DNA of 64,000 nucleotides from Terrabacter tumescens (GCF_014646815.1 NZ_BMNZ01000005.1:79754-143753), one strand, 5' to 3'. Shown: positions 1 to 8,819, numbered from the stretch's first letter. A program made the numbers and translations. The notes: generated by a model not told the origin, from the sequence alone.

Positions 1-251
1 ACGTCGAGGACCTGCCACATCTCGCCGCGGTGGTCGTGGCGCTGGAGCGAGAGCCGGTGACCGGGCTGGACCGTGATGATCTTGACGGTGACCTGCTCGT
101 TGGAGACGAACTGCTGGAACTGCCCCCACGGACGCTCGGCGACGAAGATGTCCTGGGCGGGGTTGCGGTCGCCGCGCTCGTAGTCGTCGGGCAAGTGCGT
201 CGGGCCCTGGCCAGGCGCCACGGCGGCGCCGGAGCGGTGCTGGTCGGTCAT
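1..251 (-). CDS. Phosphomannose isomerase type II-like cupin protein, N-terminal part (runs off the window)
   Basis: Only the first 83 codons are present; the gene continues to the left of base 1. The translation starts MTDQHRSGAAVAPG and soon shows a cupin strand pattern: a WGQFQQF segment, then VKIITVQPGHRLSLQRHDHR and GEMWQVL. These match the sugar-phosphate-binding cupin fold of type II mannose-6-phosphate isomerases, which interconvert mannose 6-phosphate and fructose 6-phosphate in GDP-mannose supply. The ATG at 251 follows a GGGGGA ribosome site four bases upstream. Whether the full protein is a single-domain isomerase or part of a larger enzyme cannot be seen. Confidence 0.75.
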   Translation of the reverse strand, partial: MTDQHRSGAAVAPGQGPTHLPDDYERGDRNPAQDIFVAERPWGQFQQFVSNEQVTVKIITVQPGHRLSLQRHDHRGEMWQVLD

Positions 252-327
252 AGGTTCCCCCATCGTCGGTGAGAGCCCAGTGTGCCGCAATCCGTCACGC
301 TGGTGCGCCAGACGAAGCGTAGAGCGC

Positions 328-642
328 CTACCAGCCGGAGCTCGATCGGCCCCCGAGGCCGCGGACCTGGCGCAGCGCGGGGCGCACGTCGGCGAGGTAG
401 ACGGCAGCGCCGAGGAAGCCGGCGATGCCCAGCAGGCCGATCGGGTCGAACACCGAGATCGACCCGAAGACCAGGGCCACCCCGGTGATGATCAGCCAGA
501 AGCGCTTGGTGCGCTTGCCGGCCGCGACGTAGGCGTTCTCCGGGTGGCGCAGGGCGTCGACGAAGGCGAAGACCTCGCAGCCCAGGGCCACCACTCCGAG
601 GACGAGGGTGACGAGGCTCTGGTAGCCGGCATAGAGCTGCAT
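328..642 (-). CDS. DUF2516 family small membrane protein
   Basis: A 104-residue protein with a hydrophobic N-terminal segment (about residues 8-28) and a second hydrophobic block (about 47-82). The stretch FAFVDALRHPENAYVAAGKR followed by TKRFWLIITGVALVFG is characteristic of the actinobacterial DUF2516 family, membrane proteins of unknown function. It lies on the same strand as dtd and the cupin gene, with modest gaps on both sides (92 and 76 bases). No function can be assigned. Confidence 0.8.
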   Translation of the reverse strand: MQLYAGYQSLVTLVLGVVALGCEVFAFVDALRHPENAYVAAGKRTKRFWLIITGVALVFGSISVFDPIGLLGIAGFLGAAVYLADVRPALRQVRGLGGRSSSGW

Positions 643-734
643 GTGGGCAGGATAACCCGCTCACCCGTGCGTCGACCCCTCCCAGCCGGCTCCCAGACTC
701 GGGCGACGGCGGACGTCCGCGCGCGGTCGGCGGC

Positions 735-1160
735 TCAGACGTCGACGACGAGGGTGACAGGGCCGTCGTTGACGAGCGAGACCTGCATCATGGCGCCGAA
801 GCGGCCCTGCTCGACCTCGATCCCCCGCGCCCGGAGCGCCTCGACGAGGTCGGCGACGACGGGCTCGGCCACCGGGCCGGGCGCCGCCGCGCTCCACGAC
901 GGCCGGCGGCCCTTGCGCGTGTCGGCGTAGAGCGTGAACTGGCTGACGACGAGCACCGGGGCCCCCGCGTCGGTCAGGCTCCGCTCGTCGCGCAGGATCC
1001 GCAGCTCGGCGATCTTGCGCGCCATGCGCTCCACCTGCGCGGGCCCGTCGTCGTGGGTGACGCCGACGAGAGCGAGCAGGCCGGGGCGGTCGATGGCCCC
1101 GACGACCTCGCCCTCGACCTCGACCCGGGCGCTCGTGACGCGCTGGAGGACCGCCCTCAC
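735..1160 (-). CDS. dtd: D-aminoacyl-tRNA deacylase
   Basis: A 141-residue Dtd, the cytoplasmic editing enzyme that hydrolyses D-amino acids (and glycine from tRNA-Ala) off mischarged tRNA. Both family signatures are present: [16 protein letters not shown] at residues 73-88 and the [13 protein letters not shown] block at 124-136, which carries the cross-subunit Gly-Pro-type active-site loop. Length is normal for the family. The start is GTG at 1160, seven bases after the stop of the asparaginase gene, so the two are probably cotranscribed. Confidence 0.95.
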   Translation of the reverse strand: MRAVLQRVTSARVEVEGEVVGAIDRPGLLALVGVTHDDGPAQVERMARKIAELRILRDERSLTDAGAPVLVVSQFTLYADTRKGRRPSWSAAAPGPVAEPVVADLVEALRARGIEVEQGRFGAMMQVSLVNDGPVTLVVDV

Positions 1161-1167
1161 GAGGGGC

Positions 1168-2172
1168 TCAGACGCCGACGGCGACGACGGCGCCGACCGG
1201 CTGCCCGTGGCCGAGCACGGGCTGGTGCTCGAGCACGGAGAGGACCTCGTCGCTGCCGACGCCGATGCGGCGCAGCACCGCGGCCAGCACGACGCTGCGG
1301 GCGCGCGAGGAGCCGTCGGCGACCTTGACCGCGATGCCGCGCCCGTCGGACAGACCGACGGCGTAGACGGCCTCGGCGCCGTCCTTGGCGACGAGCCCGT
1401 CGACGCCGCGGATGAGCGCGGTGACGTCGCGGTGCGTGCCGCCGAGGTACTCCGGGAAGTCGCGGATGGCCGTCGCGATCTTCGCCTCCGGCCCGTCCGT
1501 GGCAGCCGCGAGCCGGCCGAACGACAGCGCGAGGGCGCGCAGCGGCACGGCGTGGATCGGGGCGCCGCAGCCGTCGACGGCGACGGCGCTCGGCTCGGCG
1601 CCGGTCAGCTCGCGGACCGTGTCGGTGATGGCGACCTGGAGCGGGTGGCTCGCGTCGCGGTAGGTGGCGAGGTCCCACCCGTTGAGCACGCAGGTCGCGA
1701 GCATCGAGGCGTGCTTGCCGGAGCAGTTCTGCACGATCGACTGCTTGGGGCGACCGTCGGCGATCCAGCCGATCCGCGCCGCGTCGTCGTAGGGGTAGTC
1801 CGGGGTGTTCTGCAGGTCCGTCTCGGCCAGTCCGGCCCCGGCGAGGATCTCGCGGGCGGCCTCGATGTGGAACTCCTCGCCCGAGTGGCTCGCGCAGGCC
1901 AGGGAGAGCAGCCGGCCGTCGGTCGCCAGGCCGCTGCGCACCATCGCGAGCGCCTGGAGCGGCTTGCTCGAGCTGCGGGGGAAGACCGCTCCGCTCGAGT
2001 CGCCGATCTCGAGCTCGACCGAGCCGTCCGGCGCCGTGACGACGGCCGTGCCGTGGTGCACCGACTCGACGAACCCGGCACGCACCACGTGCGCGACGAT
2101 CGGGGCGTCGGTCAGGGCCGCGCTGACGGACGCGGGGGCGGGGACGGACGAGGGCGCGAGGTGATCGGACAC
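1168..2172 (-). CDS. Asparaginase (bacterial asparaginase II family)
   Basis: About 334 residues, belonging to the asparaginase family typified by Rhizobium type II enzyme (PF06089), predicted to hydrolyse L-asparagine to aspartate and ammonia. Visible signatures are [14 protein letters not shown] near residues 65-78 and [12 protein letters not shown] near residue 155, both around the Ser/Lys active site. There is no signal peptide, so it is expected in the cytoplasm. I chose the GTG at 2172 (VSDHLAPSS); an ATG at 2211 is in frame but would add an unconserved MAALLRRSG leader. It is seven bases upstream of dtd. Confidence 0.85.
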   Translation of the reverse strand: MSDHLAPSSVPAPASVSAALTDAPIVAHVVRAGFVESVHHGTAVVTAPDGSVELEIGDSSGAVFPRSSSKPLQALAMVRSGLATDGRLLSLACASHSGEEFHIEAAREILAGAGLAETDLQNTPDYPYDDAARIGWIADGRPKQSIVQNCSGKHASMLATCVLNGWDLATYRDASHPLQVAITDTVRELTGAEPSAVAVDGCGAPIHAVPLRALALSFGRLAAATDGPEAKIATAIRDFPEYLGGTHRDVTALIRGVDGLVAKDGAEAVYAVGLSDGRGIAVKVADGSSRARSVVLAAVLRRIGVGSDEVLSVLEHQPVLGHGQPVGAVVAVGV

Positions 2173-2259
2173 GTCCCGCAGTATGCCGGAGCGACGCAGC
2201 AGGGCCGCCACCCCTGTCGGGGTGACGGCCCTGTCGCGCAGCCTGCGGCCGGGCGGGAC

Positions 2260-3321
2260 TCAGCTCGTCGAGCTCGTGCTCGTGCTGGGGGTCGAGCTCG
2301 AGCTGGAGCTCGTCGTGCTCGAGCTGGCCGTGCTCTTCTTCGCGGTCTTCTTGGCCGGGGTGGCCTTCTTCGCGGCGGTCTTGGCGCCGGCGGTGGCGCT
2401 CTTGGCCGCGCCCGCCGTCGTGGCGGTCGCCTTCTTCGCCGACTTCTTGGCCGCGCGCTTGGCCGGGGCCGCCTTGCGGGCGACCGTGGCCTGCGGGTCG
2501 TCGGTCGTGGCGGAGCTGCGGGCGGCGACCTTGCGGGTCGTCGTGGCCTCGACCGCGTTGTCCTTGCGCGTGGCGGCGGCCTTCTGCGCGGCCGACTTGC
2601 GGATGGCGCGCTGGTGGGCGGCGGTGCGCTTGGCCGGGACCGGAGCGGCGGCGGACTCGACGGCGTCGACCGAGGCCTCGACCTGCGAGCCGATCTTCGA
2701 GGCGTCCTTGGCGACGACGTCCATGAGGCTCTTGGCGACCTTCTCGCCCTCGGTGACGGCCGTCTCGGCGACGCGACGCCCACGGGTCACGGTGGCGGTG
2801 CCGCGCTCGCTGAGGTCGAACGCGGTGCGCTCACCCTGGGCGCGGAGGTCGGTGACGACCTTCTCGCCGCGCGCGGCGGCGGCGTCGTACTGGTCCTTCG
2901 CGTTGCTCGCGATGACGAGACCCTCGTTGATCACGCGGGCCGGGAGGTCCTGGGCCTGCGTGACGAAGCGCTCGGCGTACGTCGTCGCGAGCTTCTGGAG
3001 CTCCGCGGTGCGGTTCTGGAGGTCGGCGATGCGCTTCTGGAGGTCCTTCTGCAGCTGGTTCGCCTCCTTCTTGGCGCCCTTGCGCAAATCGGCACCCTTG
3101 GCCTGACGGCGGGCGACCTCGAGCTGCTCGCCGGCGGTGCGGACCGTGTCGATCGCCATGTTCGCGGCGCCGACGACGGCGTAGAACGGCGTCGGGTCGA
3201 CCTGGACCTCGGGCATGCGGCCCTCGACCTGGACGAGCTGGCCGCGGACGTCGGCCACGGCGGCCTCGGCCTGCTTCTGCGCGTCCTTGACGGCCTGGGT
3301 GATCTTCTTGCTGAGTGCCAT
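2260..3321 (-). CDS. Heparin-binding haemagglutinin-like Lys/Ala-rich protein
   Basis: A 353-residue protein with three parts. Residues ~1-190 are an alpha-helical, probably coiled-coil region resembling mycobacterial HbhA (NMAIDTVRTAGEQLEVARRQ is typical). Residues ~240-330 are low-complexity Lys/Ala/Pro, with PAKRAAKKSAKKATA-type repeats like HbhA and histone H1-like tails. The last ~25 residues are almost only Ser and Thr. No signal peptide is visible, as in HbhA. The start ATG at 3321 lies one base after the stop of the XRE regulator and its ribosome site lies inside that gene, so translation is coupled. The basic tail could bind DNA or polyanionic glycans; which one is inference. Confidence 0.8.
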   Translation of the reverse strand: MALSKKITQAVKDAQKQAEAAVADVRGQLVQVEGRMPEVQVDPTPFYAVVGAANMAIDTVRTAGEQLEVARRQAKGADLRKGAKKEANQLQKDLQKRIADLQNRTAELQKLATTYAERFVTQAQDLPARVINEGLVIASNAKDQYDAAAARGEKVVTDLRAQGERTAFDLSERGTATVTRGRRVAETAVTEGEKVAKSLMDVVAKDASKIGSQVEASVDAVESAAAPVPAKRTAAHQRAIRKSAAQKAAATRKDNAVEATTTRKVAARSSATTDDPQATVARKAAPAKRAAKKSAKKATATTAGAAKSATAGAKTAAKKATPAKKTAKKSTASSSTTSSSSSSTPSTSTSSTS

Positions 3322-3322
3322 C

Positions 3323-3802
3323 TCAGTTCTCCTTCTCGGTGGACTCGGTGAGCTCTGGGGTCGCGGCAGCGGTCGTGCTGCGCGACGGTCGCCGGCGTGG
3401 TGCTGCCGGCGTATGCGTGGTGCGCGGTGTCGTGGCAGGTGTCGTCTCGCCGCTGCCGACGAACGAGACGTAGATGTCGACGAGCACCGCGCGCTGGCGG
3501 TCGGTGAGGACCGGGTCGGCGGCGATGGCGGAGAGGACGTCCGGGGCGGCGGCAGGGTCACCCTCGGTGGCCCGCTCGTCGAGGATGCCGGCACGGACGT
3601 AGAGCGACTCGGCGGAGACCTGCAGCCCCTTGGCGATCTGCTGCAGGATCTCGGCGCTCGGGCGCTTGAGCCCGCGCTCGATCTGCGACAGGTAGGGGTT
3701 GGAGACACCGGCCATCTCGGCGAGCTGCCGCAGCGACAGCTGGGCGCTCTCGCGCTGCTCGCGCAAGTAGGCCCCGAGGTCGGGTAGCGGAAGCTTGCTC
3801 AT
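3323..3802 (-). CDS. XRE-family transcriptional regulator
   Basis: A 159-residue protein with a clear N-terminal Cro/C1 helix-turn-helix at residues ~10-65 (LREQRESAQLSLRQLAEMAG, then VSNPYLSQIERGLKRPS). A middle segment, DPVLTDRQRAVLVDIYVSFV, is shared with regulators found beside HbhA-like genes. The C-terminal ~45 residues are low-complexity Thr/Pro/Arg. It is the first gene of a two-gene unit with the HbhA-like protein, one base apart. Upstream (3803-3840) is an unusually AT-rich stretch with repeated TTGC tetramers, a likely promoter/operator; autoregulation is inferred. Confidence 0.85.
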   Translation of the reverse strand: MSKLPLPDLGAYLREQRESAQLSLRQLAEMAGVSNPYLSQIERGLKRPSAEILQQIAKGLQVSAESLYVRAGILDERATEGDPAAAPDVLSAIAADPVLTDRQRAVLVDIYVSFVGSGETTPATTPRTTHTPAAPRRRPSRSTTAAATPELTESTEKEN

Positions 3803-3893
3803 GACTCCATTGTGCTAACTAGAGCAAGCAAAATGCAAACTCTGGGCAGCGTGAGACGTCCCACACCGCTCCGCACCGACACCGGGGACGCGG

Positions 3894-4757
3894 TCAGCGG
3901 GTGCGGCGGTCCTTGACCGAGAGGGCCTCGCGGGCCTCGGTCGTCGTCATCGGCGGCCGCTGCATCAGGGTCGCGAGCTCGGCGGCCCGAGCCACGAGCT
4001 CGCTGTTGTGCACGACGGCCCGGCCCCTGGCATACATCAGGTTGTCCTCCATGCCGACGCGCAGGTGCCCGCCCGCCGAGAGGGCCGCGGCGACGATGGG
4101 CAGGTGCGCGCGGCCGATGCCGGTGGCCGACCAGCTCGTCACCTCGGGCGGGAGCATCGCGACGCCGGCGAGCAGGGCCTGCGGCGTGCCGGGCATCGAG
4201 CCCGGCACCCCGGTGACGAAGTCGACGTGGACCTTGCCGCCGAAGGGCAGGCCGCACTCGTCGATGAGGCGGCGCAGCGCGTGCACGTGGCCGAGCTCGA
4301 ACAGCTCGAACTCCGGCACGATCTCACGCTCCTGCGCCTGGCGGTAGAGGTCGACCATGAAGCCCCACGGGTTGAGGAAGACCCCGTCGCCGAAGTTCGT
4401 CGTGCCGCACGTGAGCGAGCACGAGTCGGGGTCGGCGTCGAGCACGGTGAGCCGCTTCTCGAGCGGGTCGGTGATCGCTCCGCCCGTCGACAGCTGGACG
4501 ACGAGGTCGGTGGCCTCGCGCACGCCGTCGACGGCCTCCTTGAGGAAGGCCGGCTCGAGGGTCGGCTGGTGCTCGCGGTCACGCACGTGGATGTGGATGA
4601 GCGCGGCCCCCGCCCGCTCGCACGCGACGGCGGTCTCGACGAGCTCCTCCGGTGTCGTCGGCAGCGCCGGCACGTCGGCCTTGGCGCTCTCGGCGCCGGT
4701 GGGCGCGACGGTGATCAGGGTGCTCGCGACGCTGCGTGCGGGGCTCATGCGGCTCAT
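3894..4757 (-). CDS. Beta-keto acid cleavage enzyme (BKACE, DUF849 family)
   Basis: A 287-residue TIM-barrel enzyme of the BKACE family, whose founding member Kce condenses acetyl-CoA with 3-keto-5-aminohexanoate in lysine fermentation; other members cleave different beta-keto acids. Seen here are the zinc-binding motif IHIHVRD at residues 54-60, QLSTGG, and an MEDNLMYARGR segment near the C-terminus. The start is ATG at 4757 (MSRMSPARS) or the second ATG at 4748. No neighbouring catabolic gene indicates the substrate; ygfZ lies upstream with a 26-base gap. The substrate is unknown. Confidence 0.85.
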   Translation of the reverse strand: MSRMSPARSVASTLITVAPTGAESAKADVPALPTTPEELVETAVACERAGAALIHIHVRDREHQPTLEPAFLKEAVDGVREATDLVVQLSTGGAITDPLEKRLTVLDADPDSCSLTCGTTNFGDGVFLNPWGFMVDLYRQAQEREIVPEFELFELGHVHALRRLIDECGLPFGGKVHVDFVTGVPGSMPGTPQALLAGVAMLPPEVTSWSATGIGRAHLPIVAAALSAGGHLRVGMEDNLMYARGRAVVHNSELVARAAELATLMQRPPMTTTEAREALSVKDRRTR

Positions 4758-4783
4758 CCTGCCAGCGCCGGAGCCGTCGTCGG

Positions 4784-5845
4784 TCAGGGCGCGACGATGA
4801 CCGTCTGCGACGCCGAGAGGTCGTCGACGAGCAGCTCGAGGGTGGGGTCGGTGTTGCGCTTGATGACCGCCAGGGCGATCGGGCCGTCGACGTGGTGGCG
4901 ACCGACGGAGGTCACGCGACCGACGACCCGGTCGTCGACCCGGACCTCGCTGCCCTGCGCCGGCAGGACGTGCCCGGAGCCGTCGAGGTGGAGGAAGACG
5001 AGGCGCCGCGGCGGACGGCCGAGGTTGTGGACGCGGGCCACGGTCTCCTGGCCGCGGTAGCAGCCCTTGTGCAGGTGCACGGCGGTGCGGAGCCAGTCGA
5101 CCTCGTGCACGATCGTGCGGTGGTCGGTCTCCTGCCCGAGGCGGGGACGCCAGGCCGCGATGCGCAGCGCCTCGGCGGCCCAGAGGCCGGCGAGCGGCCG
5201 ATCGCCCACGGCTGCAACGAGATCCGTGCGCGGGACGAGGACCTCGCGCCAGGCACGCTCGGTGCCGGGGTGGTCTTCGACGGGGCCGTAGGCCGTCGTG
5301 TCGCCGACGAGGTCGGGCCACGGGTCGCGCCACGCGAGCGGCTCACCCTCGACCGACTCGTTGGCGTGCGGCTCACCGAGGACGGCCCAGTCGTCCGTGA
5401 CGAGGGCGACCTCGACGCGGAGCATGAAACGCATCTTGTCGAGCCAGTCGGCGAGCGCCTGCCCGGCGCCCGGCTCGGTCGTGATCCACGTCGTCGTGCC
5501 GTCGTCGACGAGGTGGAGCGAGTGCTCGACGTGACCCTTGGGCGTCAGCACGAGGGCCTCACGCGACTGGCGCGGCTCGAGGCCGAGGAGGTGCTGGGTG
5601 GTCAGCGAGTGCAGCCAGCTGAGCCGGTCCGGTCCGGTGACCGTCACGACGTCGCGGTGCGAGAGGTCGACGACCGCGAGGCCCTCCTCGAGGAGGCGCT
5701 GCTCACGCATCGGGTCGCCGTAGTGGATCGCGACGGAGGCCTCGACCCCTTCGCCGGCCACGGCACCGGGGCGCGCCAGCAGCGGGCTGGTCGTCGCCGG
5801 TCGGGTGGGCAGCTCCACGTCGCTCATGCTGGGAGGAACGCTCAC
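4784..5845 (-). CDS. ygfZ: Folate-binding protein YgfZ (Fe-S cluster maintenance)
   Basis: A 353-residue GcvT-fold protein. The YgfZ signature K-G-C-Y-x-G-Q-E occurs as KGCYRGQE at residues 260-267, with the essential cysteine. The family binds tetrahydrofolate and supports repair or assembly of some Fe-S enzymes. The N-terminal GDPMREQRLLEEGLAVVDLS is typical of actinobacterial YgfZ. I used GTG 5845, which follows a GAGG eight bases upstream; ATG 5827 is an in-frame alternative. It shares its strand with the nitrobindin-like gene upstream (41-base gap). Confidence 0.9.
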   Translation of the reverse strand: MSVPPSMSDVELPTRPATTSPLLARPGAVAGEGVEASVAIHYGDPMREQRLLEEGLAVVDLSHRDVVTVTGPDRLSWLHSLTTQHLLGLEPRQSREALVLTPKGHVEHSLHLVDDGTTTWITTEPGAGQALADWLDKMRFMLRVEVALVTDDWAVLGEPHANESVEGEPLAWRDPWPDLVGDTTAYGPVEDHPGTERAWREVLVPRTDLVAAVGDRPLAGLWAAEALRIAAWRPRLGQETDHRTIVHEVDWLRTAVHLHKGCYRGQETVARVHNLGRPPRRLVFLHLDGSGHVLPAQGSEVRVDDRVVGRVTSVGRHHVDGPIALAVIKRNTDPTLELLVDDLSASQTVIVAP

Positions 5846-5885
5846 GGCATACGCCTCATTCCGTGGTTCCCGGGCTTGGCGTGCG

Positions 5886-6383
5886 TCACTCGACGCGCTT
5901 GAGCGTGGCCGACACGTGGCTCTGGAGCTCCTGTCCCACGGCCGCCATGTCCATGACCCAGAGCAGGTTGGACTCGACGAGGCCGTACATGCGGGTGGCC
6001 GCGTTGTACTCCTTGGCGCCGGGCGCGCGCAGGACGCCGTCGGTCTTGAGCTGGATCTTGGCCGGCTCGATCTTGCCGTAGTAGAGCTCGAGGATGCCGG
6101 TCGGGTGCGCGAGCAGCAGCTCGACCTCGCCGTTCTCGAGCGGGCGCCAGAAGCCGGACTCGACTGCGGCGGGGCGCACCTTGGCGCCGTTCTCGGAGTC
6201 GAGGATCCAGGCGCGGCTCTCCCACTTGAGGAAGCCCCGCCCGTCGTGGGTCACCTCGACCTCCTGGCCGAAGTGCGCCGACTCGATCGTGGGGTAGCCC
6301 ACGACGCCTGCGCCCTCCCAGCGTCCGATGAGCCAGGCGAGGGGTCGCAGCGGCTCCGGGATGTCCTGGTCGAGGTTGAACAT
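5886..6383 (-). CDS. Nitrobindin-like heme-binding beta-barrel protein (FABP-like family)
   Basis: A 165-residue ten-strand beta-barrel protein of the nitrobindin/THAP4 family. The GxWxGxG signature is GRWEGAG at residues 20-26, and the C-terminal SHVSATLKR places the proximal heme histidine at about residue 156. Relatives bind ferric heme and react with nitric oxide or peroxynitrite. I chose the ATG at 6383 because the family begins almost directly with this PLAWLIG strand. The gene is divergent from the DsrE gene with only 23 bases between the start codons, so their promoters must overlap each other's coding regions. Confidence 0.85.
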   Translation of the reverse strand: MFNLDQDIPEPLRPLAWLIGRWEGAGVVGYPTIESAHFGQEVEVTHDGRGFLKWESRAWILDSENGAKVRPAAVESGFWRPLENGEVELLLAHPTGILELYYGKIEPAKIQLKTDGVLRAPGAKEYNAATRMYGLVESNLLWVMDMAAVGQELQSHVSATLKRVE

Positions 6384-6406
6384 GCGCCCGATCGTAGCCT
6401 GATCCC

Positions 6407-6778
6407 ATGGACTCCCCCGCACGCTCGCTCGTCGTCAAGGTCACCGCCGGAACCGAGGCGCCGGAGCGTCTCTCGCAGGCCTTCACGGTCGCCGCGACCG
6501 CCGTCGCGAGCGGCGTCGACGTGTCGCTCTGGCTGACGGGCGATTCGACGTGGATGGCCGTGCCCGGCCGCGCCGAGGAGTTCGAGCTGCCGTATGCCGC
6601 CCCGCTCGTGGAGCTGCGCGACGCGGTTCTCGCGGGTGGCCGGCTCACCGTCTGCACGCAGTGCGCGGCCCGGCGCGAGCTCACCGAGGACCAGCTCGTC
6701 GAGGGCGCGGTCATCAAGGGGGCGACCGTCTTCGTCGAGGAGGTCATGGCTCCGGGCGCCCAGGCCCTCGTCTACTGA
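6407..6778 (+). CDS. DsrE-family protein
   Basis: A 123-residue single-domain protein of the DsrE/DsrF-like fold. Hydrophobic strands alternate with helices (SLVVKVTAGTEAPERLSQAF; GVDVSLWLTGD), and a CTQCAARR motif with two cysteines sits at about residues 82-89. Related proteins carry or relay sulfur through a cysteine, but this subgroup has no proven role. It is divergent from the nitrobindin-like gene and convergent with the membrane-protein gene downstream. Confidence 0.8.
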   Translation: MDSPARSLVVKVTAGTEAPERLSQAFTVAATAVASGVDVSLWLTGDSTWMAVPGRAEEFELPYAAPLVELRDAVLAGGRLTVCTQCAARRELTEDQLVEGAVIKGATVFVEEVMAPGAQALVY

Positions 6779-6780
6779 CC

Positions 6781-6850
6781 CCGCCGCCCACCGTTCGAGG
6801 TGATTCCGCCGCGGCAACCACGGCGGGTTCACCTCGAACGGGTGGCGGCG
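6781..6850. terminator. Bidirectional terminator hairpin between convergent genes
   Basis: A long inverted repeat fills the gap between the convergent DsrE and membrane-protein genes. The outer arms are CGTTCGAGGTGA (6792-6803) and TCACCTCGAACG (6829-6840), extended outward by near-complementary GC-rich ends, with an inner CCGCCG/CGGCGG stem. There is no clear T tract on either side, which is usual for actinobacterial terminators. Confidence 0.7.
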
Positions 6851-6852
6851 CG

Positions 6853-7692
6853 TCATGTGAGGACGGAGAAGAGGCGCACGACGGCGCCGACGACGAGCAC
6901 CGAGCCCACGCCGGCCCCGACCTGCCCGCGCACCGTCAGCATGGCCGGCTGGAGGGCGAGCACCCGCCGGAACGACCACGACACCGTGCCGGCCGCCGCC
7001 CCGATGCCGAGGGACTCGAGCAGGCCGACCTCGACGAAGCCTGACGCCGCGACGACCGCCGCCAGCACCGACGCCGCGAGCGCGACGAAGCCGAGCAGGG
7101 GCGCTGCCACCCGCACGCCGGAGAGCAGGTCGGTGACGACGGCAGCTCCGACGGCCGCCATCGCCACCACGGCGACGGCCTGGCCGCGCGCGGTGTCGGC
7201 GGCCACGACGGCGGTCGTGCCCGAGGCGATGACGACCAACCCACCGAACGACGACAGCAGCGTGAGCACGAGACCCTCGCGGCCGGTGCGCCGGACGAGC
7301 TGGCCGAAGAAGGAGAGGACGATGCCGAACGCCACGGCGGCCGGCACCCAGAGCAGGTCCTCCCGCAGGGCGCTCAGCACGATGGCCACGGACGAGGCGG
7401 CGAGCACGACGGTCGTCGCCGTCGGCGTCCACGAGCCGGTGAGCAGCGGCCACCCCCAGGCCACCGCGAGGGCGAGCACGAGGGTCAGACCCAGCGTCGC
7501 GGCATACCCCGAGTCCTGCGCCACGAGCAGCGCGACCGCGGCCACGAACGTGGCCGCGATGCTGACCCAGCGGACGCGGTCGGCGGCCACTGGAGAGAGC
7601 GGGAGGTGGAGCGACCCGCCGGCCACCGAGCCGCCAGAGACGTCGGGTCCGGGCAGGGCCGCGTTGTCCTCAGGCACGGGGCCATTGTGCAT
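6853..7692 (-). CDS. Integral membrane protein of unknown function
   Basis: A 279-residue polytopic membrane protein with about eight hydrophobic segments between residues ~40 and 279, and a short soluble N-terminus. I recognise no named family. Its ATG at 7692 shares a base with the stop of the MoaD-like gene (TGATG), so translation is coupled and the two form an operon. It is convergent with the DsrE gene. A transport or anchoring role is possible but nothing in the sequence identifies one. Confidence 0.75.
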   Translation of the reverse strand: MHNGPVPEDNAALPGPDVSGGSVAGGSLHLPLSPVAADRVRWVSIAATFVAAVALLVAQDSGYAATLGLTLVLALAVAWGWPLLTGSWTPTATTVVLAASSVAIVLSALREDLLWVPAAVAFGIVLSFFGQLVRRTGREGLVLTLLSSFGGLVVIASGTTAVVAADTARGQAVAVVAMAAVGAAVVTDLLSGVRVAAPLLGFVALAASVLAAVVAASGFVEVGLLESLGIGAAAGTVSWSFRRVLALQPAMLTVRGQVGAGVGSVLVVGAVVRLFSVLT

Positions 7693-7952
7693 CACCCGCC
7701 GGCAAAGGGCGGCAGCACCTCGACCGTGCCGCCGTCGGGCACCGGCTCGTCGCGGCCCACGGAACGCCCGTCGAGCAGGAAGGTCGCCACGGCGGCCACG
7801 CGGGCGAGATCGGGGTGGGCGGCGACGGAGGCGTCGACGACCTGGCCGACGGTCGCACCCGCCCGCTGCTCGCTGTCGGTGCCGGCCGCGGCACGGGCCG
7901 CGGCCCAGTAGCGCACGGTGACCGTGCGCGACTCGGGTGCACTCGGGGGCAT
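7692..7952 (-). CDS. MoaD/ThiS-family sulfur-carrier protein
   Basis: An 86-residue ubiquitin-like beta-grasp protein ending LPPFAGG. The C-terminal Gly-Gly is the residue pair that is adenylated and thiocarboxylated in MoaD (molybdopterin synthase) and ThiS (thiazole synthesis). The ATG at 7952 has a GGAG five bases upstream; an earlier ATG at 7967 lacks such a site. No moaE, thiG or activating-enzyme gene is nearby, so the recipient pathway is open. It is divergent from glnR (66 bases) and coupled to the downstream membrane-protein gene. Confidence 0.85.
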   Translation of the reverse strand: MPPSAPESRTVTVRYWAAARAAAGTDSEQRAGATVGQVVDASVAAHPDLARVAAVATFLLDGRSVGRDEPVPDGGTVEVLPPFAGG

Positions 7953-8018
7953 CTCACTCCGTCTCATCGTTGGCGCTGTCCGGTTCGCTGGTGACCAGTC
8001 TCGCCTATCCTGCATGAG

Positions 8019-8723
8019 ATGGCCCGCCTGCTGCTGCTCACCAACGCGCTCGCCCCGAGCGCCGAGGTGCTGCCTGCCCTCGGGCTGCTGAGCCACACGG
8101 TGCGCATCCTGCCGGCCGAGGCCACCGCGCTCGTCGACTCGCCCGACTGCGACGTCGTCATCGTCGATGCGCGGCGGGAGCTGGCGAGCGCACGCTCCTT
8201 GTGCCGGGTGCTGCGCACCACCGGGATCGGCACCCCGCTGCTGGCCGTCCTCACCGAGGGCGGCCTCGCTGGTCTCACGGCCGAGTGGGGCCTCGACGAC
8301 GTGCTGCTCGACTCAGCCGGGCCGGCAGAGGTCGACGCCCGCCTGCGCCTCGCCATGACCAAGGGCCAGGACGACGACGCCGACCTGGACATGCCGATCA
8401 CCTCGGGCGAGCTCGTCATCGACGAGTCGTCCTACTCCGCGAAGTTCCGCGGGCACCCGCTCGACCTCACCTACAAGGAGTTCGAGCTCATCAAGTACCT
8501 CGCCCAGCACCCGGGCCGCGTTTTCACGCGCGCCCAGCTCCTGCAGGAGGTCTGGGGCTACGACTACTACGGCGGTACCCGCACCGTCGACGTGCACGTG
8601 CGGCGCCTGCGCGCCAAGCTCGGGCCCGACCACGAGACCCTCATCGGCACGGTCCGCAACGTCGGCTACCGCCTCGTCCCCGACCGGGCCGACTCCCCGT
8701 CCACCGAGACCGCCGACGCCTGA
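8019..8723 (+). CDS. glnR: GlnR, global nitrogen response regulator
   Basis: A 234-residue OmpR-type regulator that I recognise as GlnR from [20 protein letters not shown] at the N-terminus and the DNA-binding domain ([20 protein letters not shown], then [20 protein letters not shown]). In Streptomyces and mycobacteria GlnR controls glnA, amtB, nirB and other nitrogen genes. It is an orphan: no kinase gene is adjacent. The conserved Asp (VVIVD, residue 50) is present; in studied GlnR proteins it works without classical phosphorylation. A TATCCT box at 8006-8011 lies seven bases before the ATG, suggesting a nearly leaderless mRNA. Confidence 0.93.
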   Translation: MARLLLLTNALAPSAEVLPALGLLSHTVRILPAEATALVDSPDCDVVIVDARRELASARSLCRVLRTTGIGTPLLAVLTEGGLAGLTAEWGLDDVLLDSAGPAEVDARLRLAMTKGQDDDADLDMPITSGELVIDESSYSAKFRGHPLDLTYKEFELIKYLAQHPGRVFTRAQLLQEVWGYDYYGGTRTVDVHVRRLRAKLGPDHETLIGTVRNVGYRLVPDRADSPSTETADA

Positions 8724-8788
8724 GCGCGGCTCCCGCCTGCGCCTGAGCGCGGTCGAACGCACGGTCCCGGGCTCACCGACGCAAAAGG

Positions 8789-8819
8789 ATGCCGCCCGGC
8801 TCGGTGAGCCGGGCGGCAT
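8789..8819. terminator. Terminator hairpin between glnR and the 5'-nucleotidase gene
   Basis: A perfect 14-bp stem, ATGCCGCCCGGCTC (8789-8802) with GAGCCGGGCGGCAT (8806-8819) and a three-base loop, between two convergent genes. On the minus strand it is followed by CCTTTTG. One arm runs into the GGCATAC motif discussed in the findings. Confidence 0.75.
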
